Positions 1 to 10,905 are shown, counted from the first letter of the stretch. The stretch: 64,000 nucleotides of DNA from Melieria omissa (GCA_963971225.1 OZ020269.1:76670450-76734449); one strand, 5' to 3'. The notes: generated by a model from the sequence alone, not told the origin. Numbers and translations: made by a program.

Positions 1-18
1 GAGCCCTAAAAACACCTA

Positions 19-1655
19 CACTTGTGCTCATACAATTAAGCCACTGTATATAAAAAATGAGATATATGGAATAAAATTGTCCAAGTAGCCTTGCATTTTT
101 CTATTTGTAACGGGGAAAAGTTTCGTTATCTGTGACGAAAATGTAGACAGCAAATACAGGAAAATATCTTTTTCAGTTAGCAAATATTTCCGAGTTATTT
201 TAATTTAACTCAAGTTGTGTGTGCTCACATAATTAAGCCAGTCAAGCAAAAATTGCGAAAAAAAAACGGTCCACGCAAAAAAAACAAAGAATTTTGAAAA
301 GTGTTGTTTACATACAATTATTTTGTTCATTTAAAACAAAATTAATAAAAATTGAACAAAGGATCGGAAAAAATAAGAGCTCAACTCCATGTGAACGAAA
401 AATCGTGTGGGAATGCTTTCAAAAGCATAAAAATCTTGCGAAAGTTGCGGAGCTTCTGAGTTTTTCGAGAGGAAGAAGCAAGAATGCTGTAAAACACTAC
501 CAGCAACACCAAACTTTCGACAATTTGCCCCGAAATAAGCCTAGAAAGACGACACCCCTCGAAGACAGAAAAATAGTGCGGATGAGTAAGGTGGACCCTT
601 TTTTGACATCCACTGAAATTAGAGCCCAAATGGAGCAGTTTCATGAAGTAAAGGTATCAGCCCAGACTGTCCGCCGTCGACTGCAGGAAAATTCCTTGAA
701 TGGACAAAGTGCACGACGAAAGCCAAACTTGTCGAAAAAAAACATTAAAGCAAGGCTAGCGTTTGCGAGGCAGCACCAGCAAAACGACTCGAAATTCTGG
801 GATCTGGTGGTATGGAGTGATGGGTCCAAGTTTAATGTCTTTGGAAATGATGGTAGACCATATGTAAGACGACCACCACTACAAGAACTGAATCCGAGGT
901 ACACAAAAAAAAACTGTGAAACATGGGGGCTCTTCTGTAATGGGGGTGCTTCACTGCATCTGGAGTAGGGCCAATTGTCAAAATTGTTGGCAAAATGACC
1001 GGTAGTAAGTACAGAGACATTTTGGAAGAGCATTTAAATGGAAACTACGTTGATGATTTACCGCTGGCGTGGATTTTTCAACAAGACAAGCATTGCTCAA
1101 GAGTCGTTAAGGACTGGTTTGAGGAAAACCACATTGAATGTTTGGGGTGGCCTGCTCAAAGTCCCGACTTAAACCCCATAGAGAATCTATGGGGGATTAT
1201 TAAGAGGGCGGTTGCGGCAAGGAAACCTAAAAATGTGGACTCTTTATGGTAAATCATCCAGGATGAATGGAAGAAAATTACACCGGTGCAATGCAGGTTA
1301 CTAGTGCGCACGATGGGGAATCGTTGTAGGGAAGTCATACGGCAGAAGGGTTTTCCAACAAAGTACTAAGCAAAATAAGGTTCGTTTTGCCAGCAAAATG
1401 TAAAATTTTGTGAATTAAAACGCTTTTCTTGCAGGTGGCTTAATTATATGAGCACGAATATCGCGTGTACATGAAGGAGATTGCAGCTTTTGTATAAATA
1501 TTATAGTTTATTTAAAAAAAAAATACGACATATTAAATTTGAAATAAATGTCTTTATTTTTGCAAAAAAATTTATTTGGATTAGCCTAAACAACTAGACT
1601 TCTGAGAATTTTCATACCACGCCATATGAGTGGCTTAATTGTGTGAGCACAAGTG
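19..1655 (+). mobile_element. Tc1-like DNA transposon, complete ends
   Basis: The element is bounded by terminal inverted repeats that begin CACTTGTGCTCA and continue with an AATTAAGCCAC block, flanked by TA at 17-18 and 1656-1657, the Tc1/mariner target duplication. A second, inner copy of the repeat lies at about 217-240 and, inverted, at about 1436-1455. The ends therefore carry paired inverted/direct repeats (IR/DR), a known Tc1-family arrangement in which the transposase binds both sites. It encloses a broken transposase gene. Length is 1637 bp, usual for Tc1. Confidence 0.93.
294..1252 (+). pseudogene. Tc1 transposase (DD34E type), broken
   Basis: Cut-and-paste transposase of the element at 19-1655. 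The first open segment (294-968) has an N-terminal helix-turn-helix pair followed by the first catalytic Asp in the context WSDGSKFNVFG. A frameshift near 945-970 moves the frame to the second segment (about 995-1252), which carries the second Asp region (FQQDKHCS) and the third acidic residue in WPAQSPDLNPIENLWG. The spacing from the second Asp to the Glu is 31 residues rather than the 34 of DD34E enzymes, which suggests about three codons were lost right after the Asp. A TAA at 1250-1252 stops the frame early, and coding-like sequence continues to about 1368. Not functional as it stands. Confidence 0.9.
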
Positions 1656-1804
1656 TACATGGAAGAGCTCTGAGCAAAGAAGAGATCTAGCCGGAATATT
1701 CAGAAAAATCCTCTAGAGGAGAGTGGGATAGTCAACCACACCACAAAATACATGAAAGATGAATGACAGGATTGTTCCCCTATTTTGCAAAGATTTTAAG
1801 CTAA

Positions 1805-2700
1805 TCAGTAAGCATCGCGATTCGTAGCTGGGCATAGGATCAGTAAAGCGTAAGTTACGCAAAGCAAATCGAAGGAATACTTTTTGGATTCTCTCAATCC
1901 TAGCACCATAGCAAAATATGGAGACCAGATGAAGGACGCATATTCAAGCCTGGAATGAACTAGTGCCGCATACAAAAGCGTATACGGGTCGGTGAAATCC
2001 GAGCTATGATTGATGATGATAAGCAATAACTGCATATGACTTAGCGAACGAAAACTTCGAGTCAGTTTCGAACGAAACTCTTGAGAAGCATGTGCAGATA
2101 TTATTAACACGTTCGCGGACAGTCAAAATGTCAGTGAGCTGCAAAAATATACAGTCAATTTTTGTGGAAACTAGTAGAACTATCTGAAATTTGATTACAC
2201 ATATATTGTTGCAGTTGTCAGATTATCGTATTTTAGCCATTGCACACATTGAATGATATAACATATTATTTACAAATATTTCAGTTTATTTAAAATTTAA
2301 CTAATAAAAATTGGCTTTAAAATTTGAATGCTATAGCATTCACGTCATTTTGCATCACTATGAAAATTACTGCTATAGCATTCACGCCCGCGAACGTGTT
2401 AATGAATAAAACAAAAAGCAGCGGGCCCAGGGTGCTACCTTGCGGCACCCCAGTAGAAGCAACATTGACCTCGTTCAATTCAAAAAAATCGCATAGCTTA
2501 AAATTAAAGGATACATTTGAATTAATATTACTAATTTTAGAAAATGTATACAATTCAAGATCAAAGACAAGAGGTACATGATGCATACCTGGTTTATCAA
2601 TAGGCAAAGTACGTTCAAATAAAGAAAAATTTACAGTGTTACTTAAAAATATTAAATCTAAAGTAAGACCAAGTTAGATCTCATGGTAAAGAAACTACTA
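1805..2700 (-). pseudogene. Non-LTR retrotransposon endonuclease/RT remnant
   Basis: Read on the minus strand, the 2700-2607 part resembles the end of an APE-type endonuclease. It is fused directly to a reverse transcriptase box containing GVPQGSTLGPLLFVLFIN (about 2480-2430), so the N-terminal RT section is missing. After a MITE insertion (2108-2398) the frame resumes near 2104 and reaches a thumb-like segment, DPYTLLYAALVHSRLEYAS. The YxDD box is also missing. This is a heavily deleted Jockey/CR1-type LINE copy. A hAT element (from 2766) appears to have inserted upstream of it. The clade assignment is inferred. Confidence 0.75.
2108..2398. mobile_element. piggyBac-type MITE, short copy
   Basis: The terminal inverted repeats CACGTTCGCGG / CCGCGAACGTG are flanked on both sides by TTAA (2104-2107 and 2399-2402), the piggyBac target duplication. 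It sits inside the LINE remnant. The same ends and subterminal sequence (GCTATAGCA-type motif, CAGTGAGCTGC block) recur in opposite orientation at 35091-35751. It is 291 bp, non-coding, and probably an internally deleted derivative. Confidence 0.85.
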
Positions 2701-3363
2701 GATAAATTTCACTAATACTATAGACATCACAGGCAATAACAGCTGCTTTGGAGATAGTGCGTGACTAGTTATGGAACGATTAATCATTAGATAGACAATA
2801 ATAGATTTTTTTTTTCAATTGACGATTTAATTGTATCGAAAAATGGGTTTCGATTAATCGAAACGTTAATTGATTAGATGCTGAACTAATCGAAAGAAAA
2901 TGTATTACAACATTTTTTTTCGCAGAAATAAAAGCTTCAGACGGACACTTTGATGCGATGTTGAATTTGATTTATGGGCCCACCAAGTCGCTGGCTCACA
3001 AACGTCGGAAGATAGACAACGACCTAACCCAAATTCAGGACGAGCTTAGCTTTTTTTTGAATGCTCCCGTTTTGAAACTGAAGCGCAACGTTATCAATGC
3101 CTGGGAAGAAATGCGAATGGTGTACCTTAAGCTTTATATTATCAGCCCTGTTCCAGAATCCGAGTCGGAATCGGATTTGAATCGGAATGAAATCCGATTC
3201 CGATTTGAAGAGCTGTTCTGCAATCCGAGCGGAATTGTCACATTCAAAGTTTATTTCGAATCCGATTGTTAGCAAATTAACAAACCTTCAATCAGCTGTT
3301 TGCTTTTAATGTTCAAATGAAAAAGGCAATTGTAAAATTTTGTAAGATTTTTTACTTTATTTA

Positions 3364-3740
3364 ATGGGTTGGGTTATTTTATTGGCAGTATTGCCTGAGA
3401 ACGAGCAGTCCGCCGTTGAAAAAGTAAAGCGCAAGAATTTTGCGAGACCACAGCAATCCAATGGAATTGCCAGATTCATCGTAACTAGTAAAAGTCATTT
3501 CAGTTATGTTCAAAATTTCCTATTTAAGGCTTATTACTCAGTACCGCCTTAACCAAGCAGCATTCAACATGATCTTCACCGAAGTGAAACCTTTTCTTCG
3601 GCAATGCTCCATTCCGCCAGAATTGAAATTGGCAACGGCTTTGCAATTTCTTGCCGAAGGAGGCTATCAACGGTCGGTAGAAAAAGGCCTTTTCCATTTC
3701 GGAAAGTGTGTGCTTCTTAAAAGGTCCACCGCCGGTCACT
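3364..3740 (+). pseudogene. Harbinger nuclease, N-terminal part
   Basis: Two overlapping frames (3364-3552 and 3506-3742) encode a Harbinger-like N-terminus. The segment IPPELKLATALQFLAEGGYQ followed by RSV matches the conserved region ahead of the DDE nuclease in PIF/HARBI1-type transposases. There is a frameshift near 3510-3550. The protein ends at 3742, before any catalytic residue, so the DDE core is lost. Confidence 0.75.
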
Positions 3741-3867
3741 AAATCTTCTCTTCTATTATGCGCTAGCTTCCTTCTTACTTTACTTTTCCAATCAACTCAA
3801 CTCTATGATTGAAGAAAGTTATATAAAATGAATTGATTTAATTTACTTCTCACCTTTTTTCACCCCG

Positions 3868-4140
3868 TTACACTTTTGGTGGTCCTTGCCCGTTCAGCGA
3901 CTGCGTTAAATGCTTCCATTTATTTTCAAAATCGACTTTGTCACCTTTGCAGAAACCTTTCGCGATGTCCGCATTCTCCTCCATAAAATCCAAGAGCATT
4001 TTGCTCTGGTCAGCAGTCTTATGTTTTCCCGTGATTAAAAATAAATTTATTAGTTTTATTTAACACGATGTTTCATTTATTTGCTTACATTTTCGTTGTT
4101 TTCGTGTTGCTGCTTTCCGATTTCAATTCCACCAGCTTTT
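3868..4140 (-). pseudogene. Harbinger Myb/SANT-like DNA-binding partner
   Basis: On the minus strand a short intron (about 4018-4088, GT-AG) joins two exons. The downstream exon reads TADQSKMLLDFMEENADIAK and later WKHLTQSLNG, then stops at TAA (3868-3870). This is the helix pattern of the Myb/SANT/MADF-like protein that partners the nuclease in Harbinger transposons. The Trp-containing helices are recognisable. The upstream start is not clear. Confidence 0.65.
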
Positions 4141-4715
4141 TGTTTAACGGATTATTTTCGACAAAAATTTCCGATAATCGGAATGCTTAATCGGATTTGA
4201 GAACAGGGTTGTATCGGAAAATATTTCCGATAATCGGAATATAGAACACCGAAGGTCGGAATCAAATCCATTTCCGATCCAATTCGGATTCTGGAACAGG
4301 GCTGAATAACTCATCGGTACTGTTATCTTTTAGGAACTTCGGTACCAACAGAGCGCCTCTTTTCAAAGGCAGGTGCAACTGCCACTGAAAAGAGGAACAG
4401 GTTCACGATCTCGCGCCTGTCAAAACTATTATTACTAAACCCTGCAATGAACAAATAAAATACAAATATATATTTTTTCTGTGATATGTACTTCCTTTCA
4501 TTTATTAAATCATTGTTATTGTTTTTATAAGGCAATTGATAAAAATTTACTTATTAACATACTTCAAAATTACACGGTTAAGTTAAAATATTAAAAAAAT
4601 CACTCGATTATTTTCCATTTCTTTCGATTAATTGCAATTAAAAATCGCTCTGTTTCAATTAATCATATGATTCATTAATCGATTAATGAATTTTTTCCCC
4701 ATCACTATGCGTGAC

Positions 4716-6297
4716 CAAGTATTATAATAAGGTAATAGCATGACACAAGAATAAGGTAATAGCATCCCCGCAACACCAAAAACCACATGTATTTTGTTGG
4801 TAGGATTGCTTATCGCTACTGTCAAAATCAGCTGATATTTTCCGACGAAAGAGGGAGAAACTGAAAACAGACAAAAGTGGTTGTTGCCAGACAGTGCTGT
4901 ATTTGAGTGAAAAAACGGGAAAAGTGCTCAGGTAAGTTGTTTTCAGTCAGGTATTTTCATTTCAACCGATGCGGCAGCACAGCACACCGACGATTTTGAC
5001 AAAAGCGATAAACGATCAGCCGGTGGCTTGCTACAACCTTGTAGTTGAGCCATGAATTTTACCACTCTCACCACACAATGTGTAAATATTCGCCCCGGTG
5101 CGCAAATAACCTCATTTTTTTATAAAAATATGTCACGGAAAGTCGCGACAAATCAAGGAGAATGTGCAAACTGGCTTAAAACGCATTGTTTGCAATGTTG
5201 CCCGCCAGTGGTCCGGTGTCAAATAGTCTGCAATCATGAATTATTTCTTAAACGTATTTGATTTCATGTCAGCCACCTTGCGCACCAGTCGCCGAAAAAG
5301 CCAGTTCTAAGCAGAATTTTAAATTTCAAATTACAGCCAATAATTATTTGTGGTGAATATATATGCCCAGGCAAGTTGTTTTGGAAGCAAAATAATTTAA
5401 AGTTAGTTCATATATTTTGCTGGAAACCAACTAATTTATCACGATTAAAAGGGGAATTTAAATTTTTTTAGTCGTCAGAGTGGTGTCCGTTTCATTGCAA
5501 AATTGCTTATAATTTTGTACTAATTTGTACTAAATATTTCCTATATATTTCTAAAATGTAGCACTACATATTTCAGCGCGTTAGAACACTAAAAAACCTA
5601 TAGACTTTTTATGTTTCTTTCTTGTTTTTGATGTAATTGAAAGCGTGCGAATGTCGCGTCCGTGCCACTGGGAGATGCCCATATGGACAATACCGTTAAA
5701 GATAAATTTTCCGCATGATGTTAATGATAAAGTAGAGGTTCACCCATTACAGCTACGTATAGAGCTGGCAGATCAGAACACAGCAGTTTGATAAGAACTG
5801 CCACTCTATGACAGTTCCAGCAAGAATTAGAGTCGACATTTCTGCCTATTTAAAAACGCATCGTTAGTCTGTCAACGATCCGTCTGTTCAAATTTACAAT
5901 TAAGTGCTAATTACGGAAGGCAAATATCTCCCAAATATATGTAAGAACGGAAGGAAGTTGTTGTTTTTTTTATATGTTTAAAGTTAGTCTAACTCGAGAA
6001 TTATTTGGCCATTCCAGTGAAATATAAAGCCATTCGCAAAGCATTACTTTATATTCTGGTATTTGCTTGAATACCTATTTCTATTGTTGATTGATGAGGT
6101 TGATAGAAGGTAAGTATATGATTGTCAGAGGGATATTTCTTGATTGAAATTGGAAGTTTGGTATTCGATGTGAAATTGCCTGCGGCTGAGATGTTGATTG
6201 TGATAGATTCATGGAGATGTGGTTATAAGAATGATGGTCTGTTTATGACATTGCTTGTATTGTGATATATAATTGTGAATGATTTCAGATATCTGCT
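4716..6297. other. Unassigned AT-rich sequence
   Basis: I see no recognisable coding domain here. At 4850-4940 a stretch ends in a good splice-donor-like CAG|GTAAGT (donor at 4932), which could be a non-coding first exon, but no partner exon can be shown. A 46-codon ATG ORF at 5651-5791 has no recognisable similarity. The stretch nearest 6297 may be the 3' untranslated end of the minus-strand LINE that resumes at 7095. Confidence 0.3.
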
Positions 6298-6300
6298 TTA

Positions 6301-7091
6301 CAGCCCTATTCTAGCGAAAGTCTGACAATTGATTTTCTATTCAACGCTTGTTAGATTTTTGATCAGAATTTTTTGCTAGCCTATTCTTACACAAATCTGA
6401 CAAGCAGAAAGCTATAAAATTTCACCACAGCGAGTTGAAAAGTTATGTTTGTTTGGTTTCACTGTGAATAGCAAAATAGTGGAAAAGAAGAAAAAGCTGC
6501 GAAATTTGAACATTTGGAAATAAATGCAAATAAAATGTCCAATAGGAAGTATGGATTCTTTACAAATTCGACTGGTTTGATTGTTTAAGTTTTATTATGT
6601 CTCAAGATTTCAGCGAACTACGCAGGAGCAGCTGGAATTTTTGAGGAATAGTCCCAAACTGCAAACTAAGGAAAACAGCCCCAATGCACCGCACATTGTC
6701 CAACAATTATTCCCGGCAAGAGCGATTTTGGAAAACGAAAATTTTGAACGAAAATGCTTTCCTGCATAGCAAAAGGGTGGCGCAAGGTCCTCAAGAGCCT
6801 TCTCCTCTTCACAATTTAATTTTTTTAGCCAGAGCAACTGCACACGCTAATAAGAGCTGCCCATTGCAAACACCGAAATATGCTGAAATTTTTCCAAATT
6901 TTTAACTTAAATTGCTTCTTTGCAAGTATTTTTTGCGCTTGTCAGCTCCTTCTACGTACCTGACAACTTCTCTGATAAGTGTTAGATAAAGAGCTTTTCA
7001 AAAATGGTCAGAATACGAAAATCTAACAATTGAAAGAATCTATTCAATTGTCAGCATGGTGAGTTTTGTTAGGTTTGCCAGAATATGGATG
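6301..7091 (+). mobile_element. PIF-Harbinger MITE with SANT remnant
   Basis: Direct repeats TTA (6298-6300 and 7092-7094) flank ends CAGCCCTATTCTAGC and, inverted, CATCCATATTCTGGC. The similarity continues inward through CTGACAATTGA and TTGTTAGATTTT blocks. A 62-codon segment (6581-6769) containing RTTQEQLEFL and NSPNAPHIVQQL resembles the Myb/SANT-like protein of Harbinger transposons and is broken soon after. No nuclease is left. Confidence 0.82.
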
Positions 7092-8438
7092 TTAATTTCC
7101 CTCAGGAAGGTTAACCAGATAGTTGTTGCGTTAATTCCTTCTTAAGATAAGTCGGCAACTGAGTTGTATTTTAATAGTAATGGGAAATTTGCTCTAGCTG
7201 CGTTGTATTTTTGGCAATCGAATAGGATGTAATACGTGTATTCGGTGTTATTGCAGGTGTCGCAGTTGCCTAATTCTACTACTTTCAGTCTAGCTAGTGT
7301 AACTTTGTCAAAGGTATGTCCTGATAGAATCCCTATTAATGGTTTTTGTCTGTAGAGCTGAAAGAGTCTTTCTCTTTGTGTGGAACCAGGGTGAATTCGT
7401 TATTTGAGGAAACATTTTGACTTGGCTTTTATTGATATATTCTTCTTGCCATTCTATTTTAAGTCTCTTTTCTATTTCTTTTACTGCATCTGTGATAGTC
7501 CAACTAAGATCAATTGCCCATTAACGTTGGTGTTTCTAGCTGCATAATCCGCTACATTGTTTTGGTGTACATTGCTGTGACTTGGGATAAAATGTATCTC
7601 CAGGTATCTTATGTTACTGTCTTGTACCTTTTCCCTGATATTGTGTATGATGTAATTGTTCGAGTCATTTCTATTTAGAGCCATTAGTCCTGCCTTGCTA
7701 TCAGTTAAAATTGCTAAATCTGTAAATTGATGAGTAATTGCAAAATCAATCGTTTTCTCTATTGCAATAACTTCCGCTGTCATTGATGACATTTCTTTGT
7801 TCATATAAAATGCCTTGGTTGTCTTAGATCTTTCATGATAAAAAGCTGCACGTGTTTGCTTATCTCGAATGGAACCATCTGTAAAAAACAATCTCGAATT
7901 TTGACTCAGTTAGCTTTTCCATTTTCCTAGTGAAAATTTGCGCTGTCACCTCTTTGCTTGCTTAATTTTTGTTCTTGTATATTTCTTCGTAGAAGTCGTC
8001 TATTTTAGTGATCTTGTTTGTAATATGTTCTGATTCCTTTGTTTGTGTATTAGCGATGACATCTTTGAATAGTTTAAACATAAGGCAATAACTTGTTTTT
8101 AGATTAAATGTGTTTGATGATAGTAGTTTAGTTATAGATAGTTTGAATGCCCAGCATTTAATCAACTCTTTTGCCATCGCTAGCTTAAATCTATATTTAG
8201 GTGGAAGTTCTGCTGCTAGATGATAAATTATTTGTGTGGGTGTTGACCTTATTAACCCCAGGCAACGCCCTTAAATGACTATTCGCACATGTTTGGAGTT
8301 TCTTAGGTGCGGTCTTAGATAGATTGGCGAACGTAGATGCTGCATATTCCATTTTTTCTCTCGCGAATGCCCTATACATCCTCAGTGCATTCCCTGAGTC
8401 AACACCATGATACAATTATAAAGGTAGTGTATTCCAGG

Positions 8439-9103
8439 CAGCGATTACGCGATGTAAAACTGGGAGAGCCGGTAGAAATACATGAACAAAATTTCACTAA
8501 TATTATTGCAAAATTACAACTGATCAGGAACGTAGTTTTTCCTCCATATAAATTTCTAAAACAGGTTTGTTCTAGTTCATTTCAAATTGCCAGTGTGGCT
8601 GGTGTGAGTCATTTTTTGTGACCAAAGAAATTTGTCTTTTATTTGTATATTTTTGGTGCGTTTGTATAAAATTGACTAGAAAAATATATTATTGCCCAAA
8701 AGCGTCAAAATAATCTTTGGGTATGCTTTTAATTCAATTAAATTAAGATTTTATAAGCTGCATTCTATAAAGCAACCCTGCGGTCAAACTACAGCATTTA
8801 GCACAAAAATCATACCTAATCGTTAGAGATTCGCTAAATGAAGAAATGCGAAATACAAAGGACGGCAATTGACCCTGTCATATTCAACGCATTTAGCTTT
8901 GTGTTCTTCGGTATATTTTTCAATAATATTTACATAATGAAACCAAACAAATTCATATGTTGATATTTAATGCAGAAATTAATGAGAACATACCTTAAAA
9001 AGAAAATATAGAAAGGAATCCCTAATCCCTAATAACGGGAAAAGAGCTGATAACGTGAATTGCAAAAAACTGACTATCCCAGTTTCACATCGTTTAATCG
9101 CTA
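8439..9103. mobile_element. CGATTAAGCGATGTGAAAC-type MITE, copy 1
   Basis: The terminal repeats are CAGCGATTACGCGATGT and, inverted, TAGCGATTAAACGATGT, both followed by AAACTGGGA. They are flanked by ATTCCAGG (8431-8438) and ATTCAAGG (9104-9111), an 8-bp duplication with one mismatch. The interior is homologous, in reverse order, to the copy at 12044-12806, including the block near GACGGCAATTGACCCTGTC. Non-coding; superfamily not settled (hAT or P by duplication length). Confidence 0.8.
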
Positions 9104-9372
9104 ATTCAAGGCGAAAGGCAGAATGACAATGCCTTATATAGAGTGTTGCTTATTATGATGGGGAAAATTTCGCAAATAGGGGGAAAATTCGTACGCTGTA
9201 AGTGATATAACAAGACATGTTATGGACCTTTAGGTGGACACATTTTGATTACAAACAATAACACACATATATTACTATGCGCCCACGATTTCTGCAGCTT
9301 GATTTCGGGATTTTTCGAATGATTTAATTGAAACATAAAATCTTTTTCGTGTGTCAATCAATACATGTGCAC

Positions 9373-10119
9373 TAGGGATCACATTATTTTGCCATTTTGC
9401 GATCCCGGGATTTTCGGGATTGAAAAGTCCAATCCCGGGATTCAAATAACAAATTTTTTAAATAAAACAATTTAACCAAATTGCATAAGTACTTGTTTAT
9501 AATATATTGACCATAAAAATGGGCACAGTTTAATCATATTTGGGGTAGTTTTAAGATTTTGTATCTTGAATTTAATCACATTTTGTTTAACTTAAAAGTT
9601 TTTCATTTGACATTTAACTTCAGTTTGATAACATTTTGTTTTATCCAAAAATGACACTTAAACATAACTTATTGCTTTGCCTCACATGTATCATAAAGTA
9701 CATATATATGCATATTTGCTAAAAAAAATAAAATAGTTTATTTGTTTGTACTTTTAGTTTTACTTCGATTATTTCGATAAAAAAGTTAAGCGTTTTGATT
9801 AACTAAAAACTGAGATCTTAAAAATACTAAGGCATTAAGTGTTTTGCCCTCTAATCTAGAGCGAAATTTATGGCAAATAAACCTTGCTGAGAGAAAACAT
9901 CTTTCAGATTCAACACTTGCTGGTTGAATGCTTAGTAAATAATTATAAGCCTTTTGCAAAAGACGCCCTTTATCCCCTCCCTCCTCATTCAGATAAGGAA
10001 TTGGGTTGTTGTGCTTTTAAATTTATTTTATTTGAACTTTGAAGCATCTTTTGCAAATCCTTTAATCCCGGGATTTTCGGGACTGGAAAAAGTCCGGGAT
10101 CCCGGGATTGCGATGCCTA
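9373..10119. mobile_element. hAT-like MITE with CCCGGGATT ends
   Basis: An inverted repeat about 70 bp long starts TAGGGATC on the left and TAGGCATCGCAATCCCGGGA (inverted) on the right. Each arm carries several CCCGGGATTTTCGGGA blocks that can fold on themselves. The flanks ATGTGCAC / ATGTTCGA agree at only 5 of 8 positions, so the target duplication is degraded or absent. It is nested inside the P-like element. Confidence 0.6.
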
Positions 10120-10370
10120 ATGTTCGAGTTCACAGCTTTTGCAAGAACGCCTATCCGGAATACACTACCTTTATAATTGTATCATGAGTCAACACGATAT
10201 CTACAGCCATTTATAATCCTTAGAAAATTGCAGTTTTTATTTACATTGTCTATGCATTCCTTAACATGTATATTGGCTGAGTTGTTCATTTCTATACATC
10301 TTCCTAAGTATTTGATTCTGTCCGTTTGGTTCAATCTGGTATTGTTGATGGTTATGTCCATGTTTCTAGT

Positions 10371-10740
10371 GTAGTTTTTAAGTAATTAATTTTTAAAATC
10401 ACAAACATCGTCTCGCAATTTAACACTTCTTCTTCTACTCCATACAAATGGAGTTGCTCCTATGAGAGTTATTTTTCAAGCAGTCCGGCCGAAGGCCGAC
10501 TACATAAAAGGAGTTTGAACACAAAAATACTGTAAATATTTTACTAAATCTAAAGCCCTACTTTAGCCCTAAGGGGTAAAACTTTACCCATAAAAATTGA
10601 TTTTTTTTTAAACACAAAAAAGTCAATGTCTGAGATCTCTCAAAACCGTTGATAGGGATAATTAGGATAAAGATGGAACTACCTTAACCTAGTGAAGGTC
10701 ACCCTAAAATTTCGCCATCTAGCTAGAGTTACCAGACTCC
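10371..10740 (-). mobile_element. Helentron-like fragment, inverted
   Basis: The reverse complement aligns with the end of the element at 33126-34094. It shares the TTAATTTTTTAAAATCACAAA-like block, one copy of the CGGCCTTCGGCCG hairpin unit, and the GCCCTAC and TGAATCTGAAG-like stretch. It holds a single hairpin unit where the other copy has four in tandem. It abuts the LINE remnant at 10371. Its outer boundary near 10740 is approximate. Confidence 0.7.
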
Positions 10741-10905
10741 AAAAACCGTAAAATTTCCGGAGGTGGAAAATGTGGCGAAACGTAGTGGCCTTAGCCTAGG
10801 CGTAACACAGCACAGGGTAGCGCAACGCAAATTAAACTTTGTTACGCAGCAAATGTTTGAACAGCGTGTACGAATCTCGGAAAACCAGCACACGTGTTCC
10901 GTATT

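Larger units (their letters stand above)
3142..4306. mobile_element. PIF-Harbinger element nested in hAT
   Basis: The terminal inverted repeats start TCAGCCCTGTTCCAGAATCC and are inverted at about 4275-4306. They are flanked by TTA (3139-3141) and TAA (4307-4309), which is not a perfect copy of the usual 3-bp Harbinger duplication. The interior carries two gene remnants facing each other, a nuclease piece on + and a Myb/SANT-like piece on -, the classic two-gene Harbinger plan. CGGAATCGGAT-type motifs recur near both ends. Confidence 0.8.
2925..4458 (+). pseudogene. hAT transposase C-terminal dimerization region, split
   Basis: Two pieces belong to one ancestral protein. The first (about 2925-3141) includes ELSFFLNAPVL and a W-x-x-M-R-x-V-Y segment, typical of the start of the hAT C-terminal dimerization domain. 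The second (about 4310-4458) reads TSVPTERLFSKAGATATEKR, the hallmark of that domain, and ends in TAA at 4456-4458. The reading phases of both pieces agree if the intervening Harbinger element is removed. The RNase H-like catalytic core is absent, so this is a non-autonomous remnant. Confidence 0.88.
2766..4707 (+). mobile_element. hAT transposon with nested Harbinger
   Basis: A perfect 8-bp target duplication TGCGTGAC (2758-2765 and 4708-4715) flanks related ends: TAGTTATGG on the left and, inverted, TAGTGATGGGG on the right. Both ends carry ATTAAT-rich subterminal sequence. The interior holds the last part of a hAT transposase split by a Harbinger-type insertion (about 3142-4306). Confidence 0.9.
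8406..10186. mobile_element. P-like transposon derivative, copy 1
   Basis: The ends are CATGATACAATTATAAAGG and its inverse, flanked by AGTCAACAC at 8397-8405 and 10187-10195. The shared repeat is 9 bp here, against 8 bp at the two related copies (13536-14682 and 32175-32922). The CATGAT start, AAGGT block and 8-bp duplication match the P-element superfamily, and copy 3 carries a P-transposase fragment. This copy is non-coding and contains two nested MITEs (8439-9103 and 9373-10119). It splits the LINE at 7095-10375 exactly at the duplicated site. Confidence 0.82.
7095..10375 (-). pseudogene. I-like LINE: RT thumb and RNase H, interrupted
   Basis: Minus-strand LINE remnant in two parts. Part one (10375-10187) reads RIKYLGRCIEMNNSANIHV and is thumb-like RT C-terminal sequence. 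A P-like element (8406-10186) then interrupts it. Part two (8405-7095) continues GNALRMYRAFAREKMEY and ends in an RNase H domain (7891-7481) with FFTDGS, an AEVIAIE helix, LTDSKAG and an IPSHSNVHQNNVADYAA end. The RNase H acidic residues D-E-D-D are all visible. RNase H plus RT points to the I group of LINEs. The 5' part is gone, and the region near 8180-8230 contains a frame break. Confidence 0.85.

Noticed and set aside
3139..4309. A clean TTA target duplication for the nested Harbinger
   Set aside because: The flanks are TTA and TAA. They could be an inverted extension of the terminal repeat or a mutated duplication, so I do not claim a perfect one.
4850..4940. A first exon of Tes 30 kb upstream
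   Set aside because: A good splice donor exists, but nothing links it to Tes or to any acceptor in the window.
5052..5261. A 69-codon ORF as a small gene
   Set aside because: No recognisable family, no convincing start context, and no supporting exon structure.
8397..10195. Mutator-type assignment of the CATGATAC family from its 9-bp repeat
   Set aside because: The two other copies have 8-bp duplications, the ends resemble the P element, and one copy carries P-transposase similarity. Copy 1 probably has a chance extra base.
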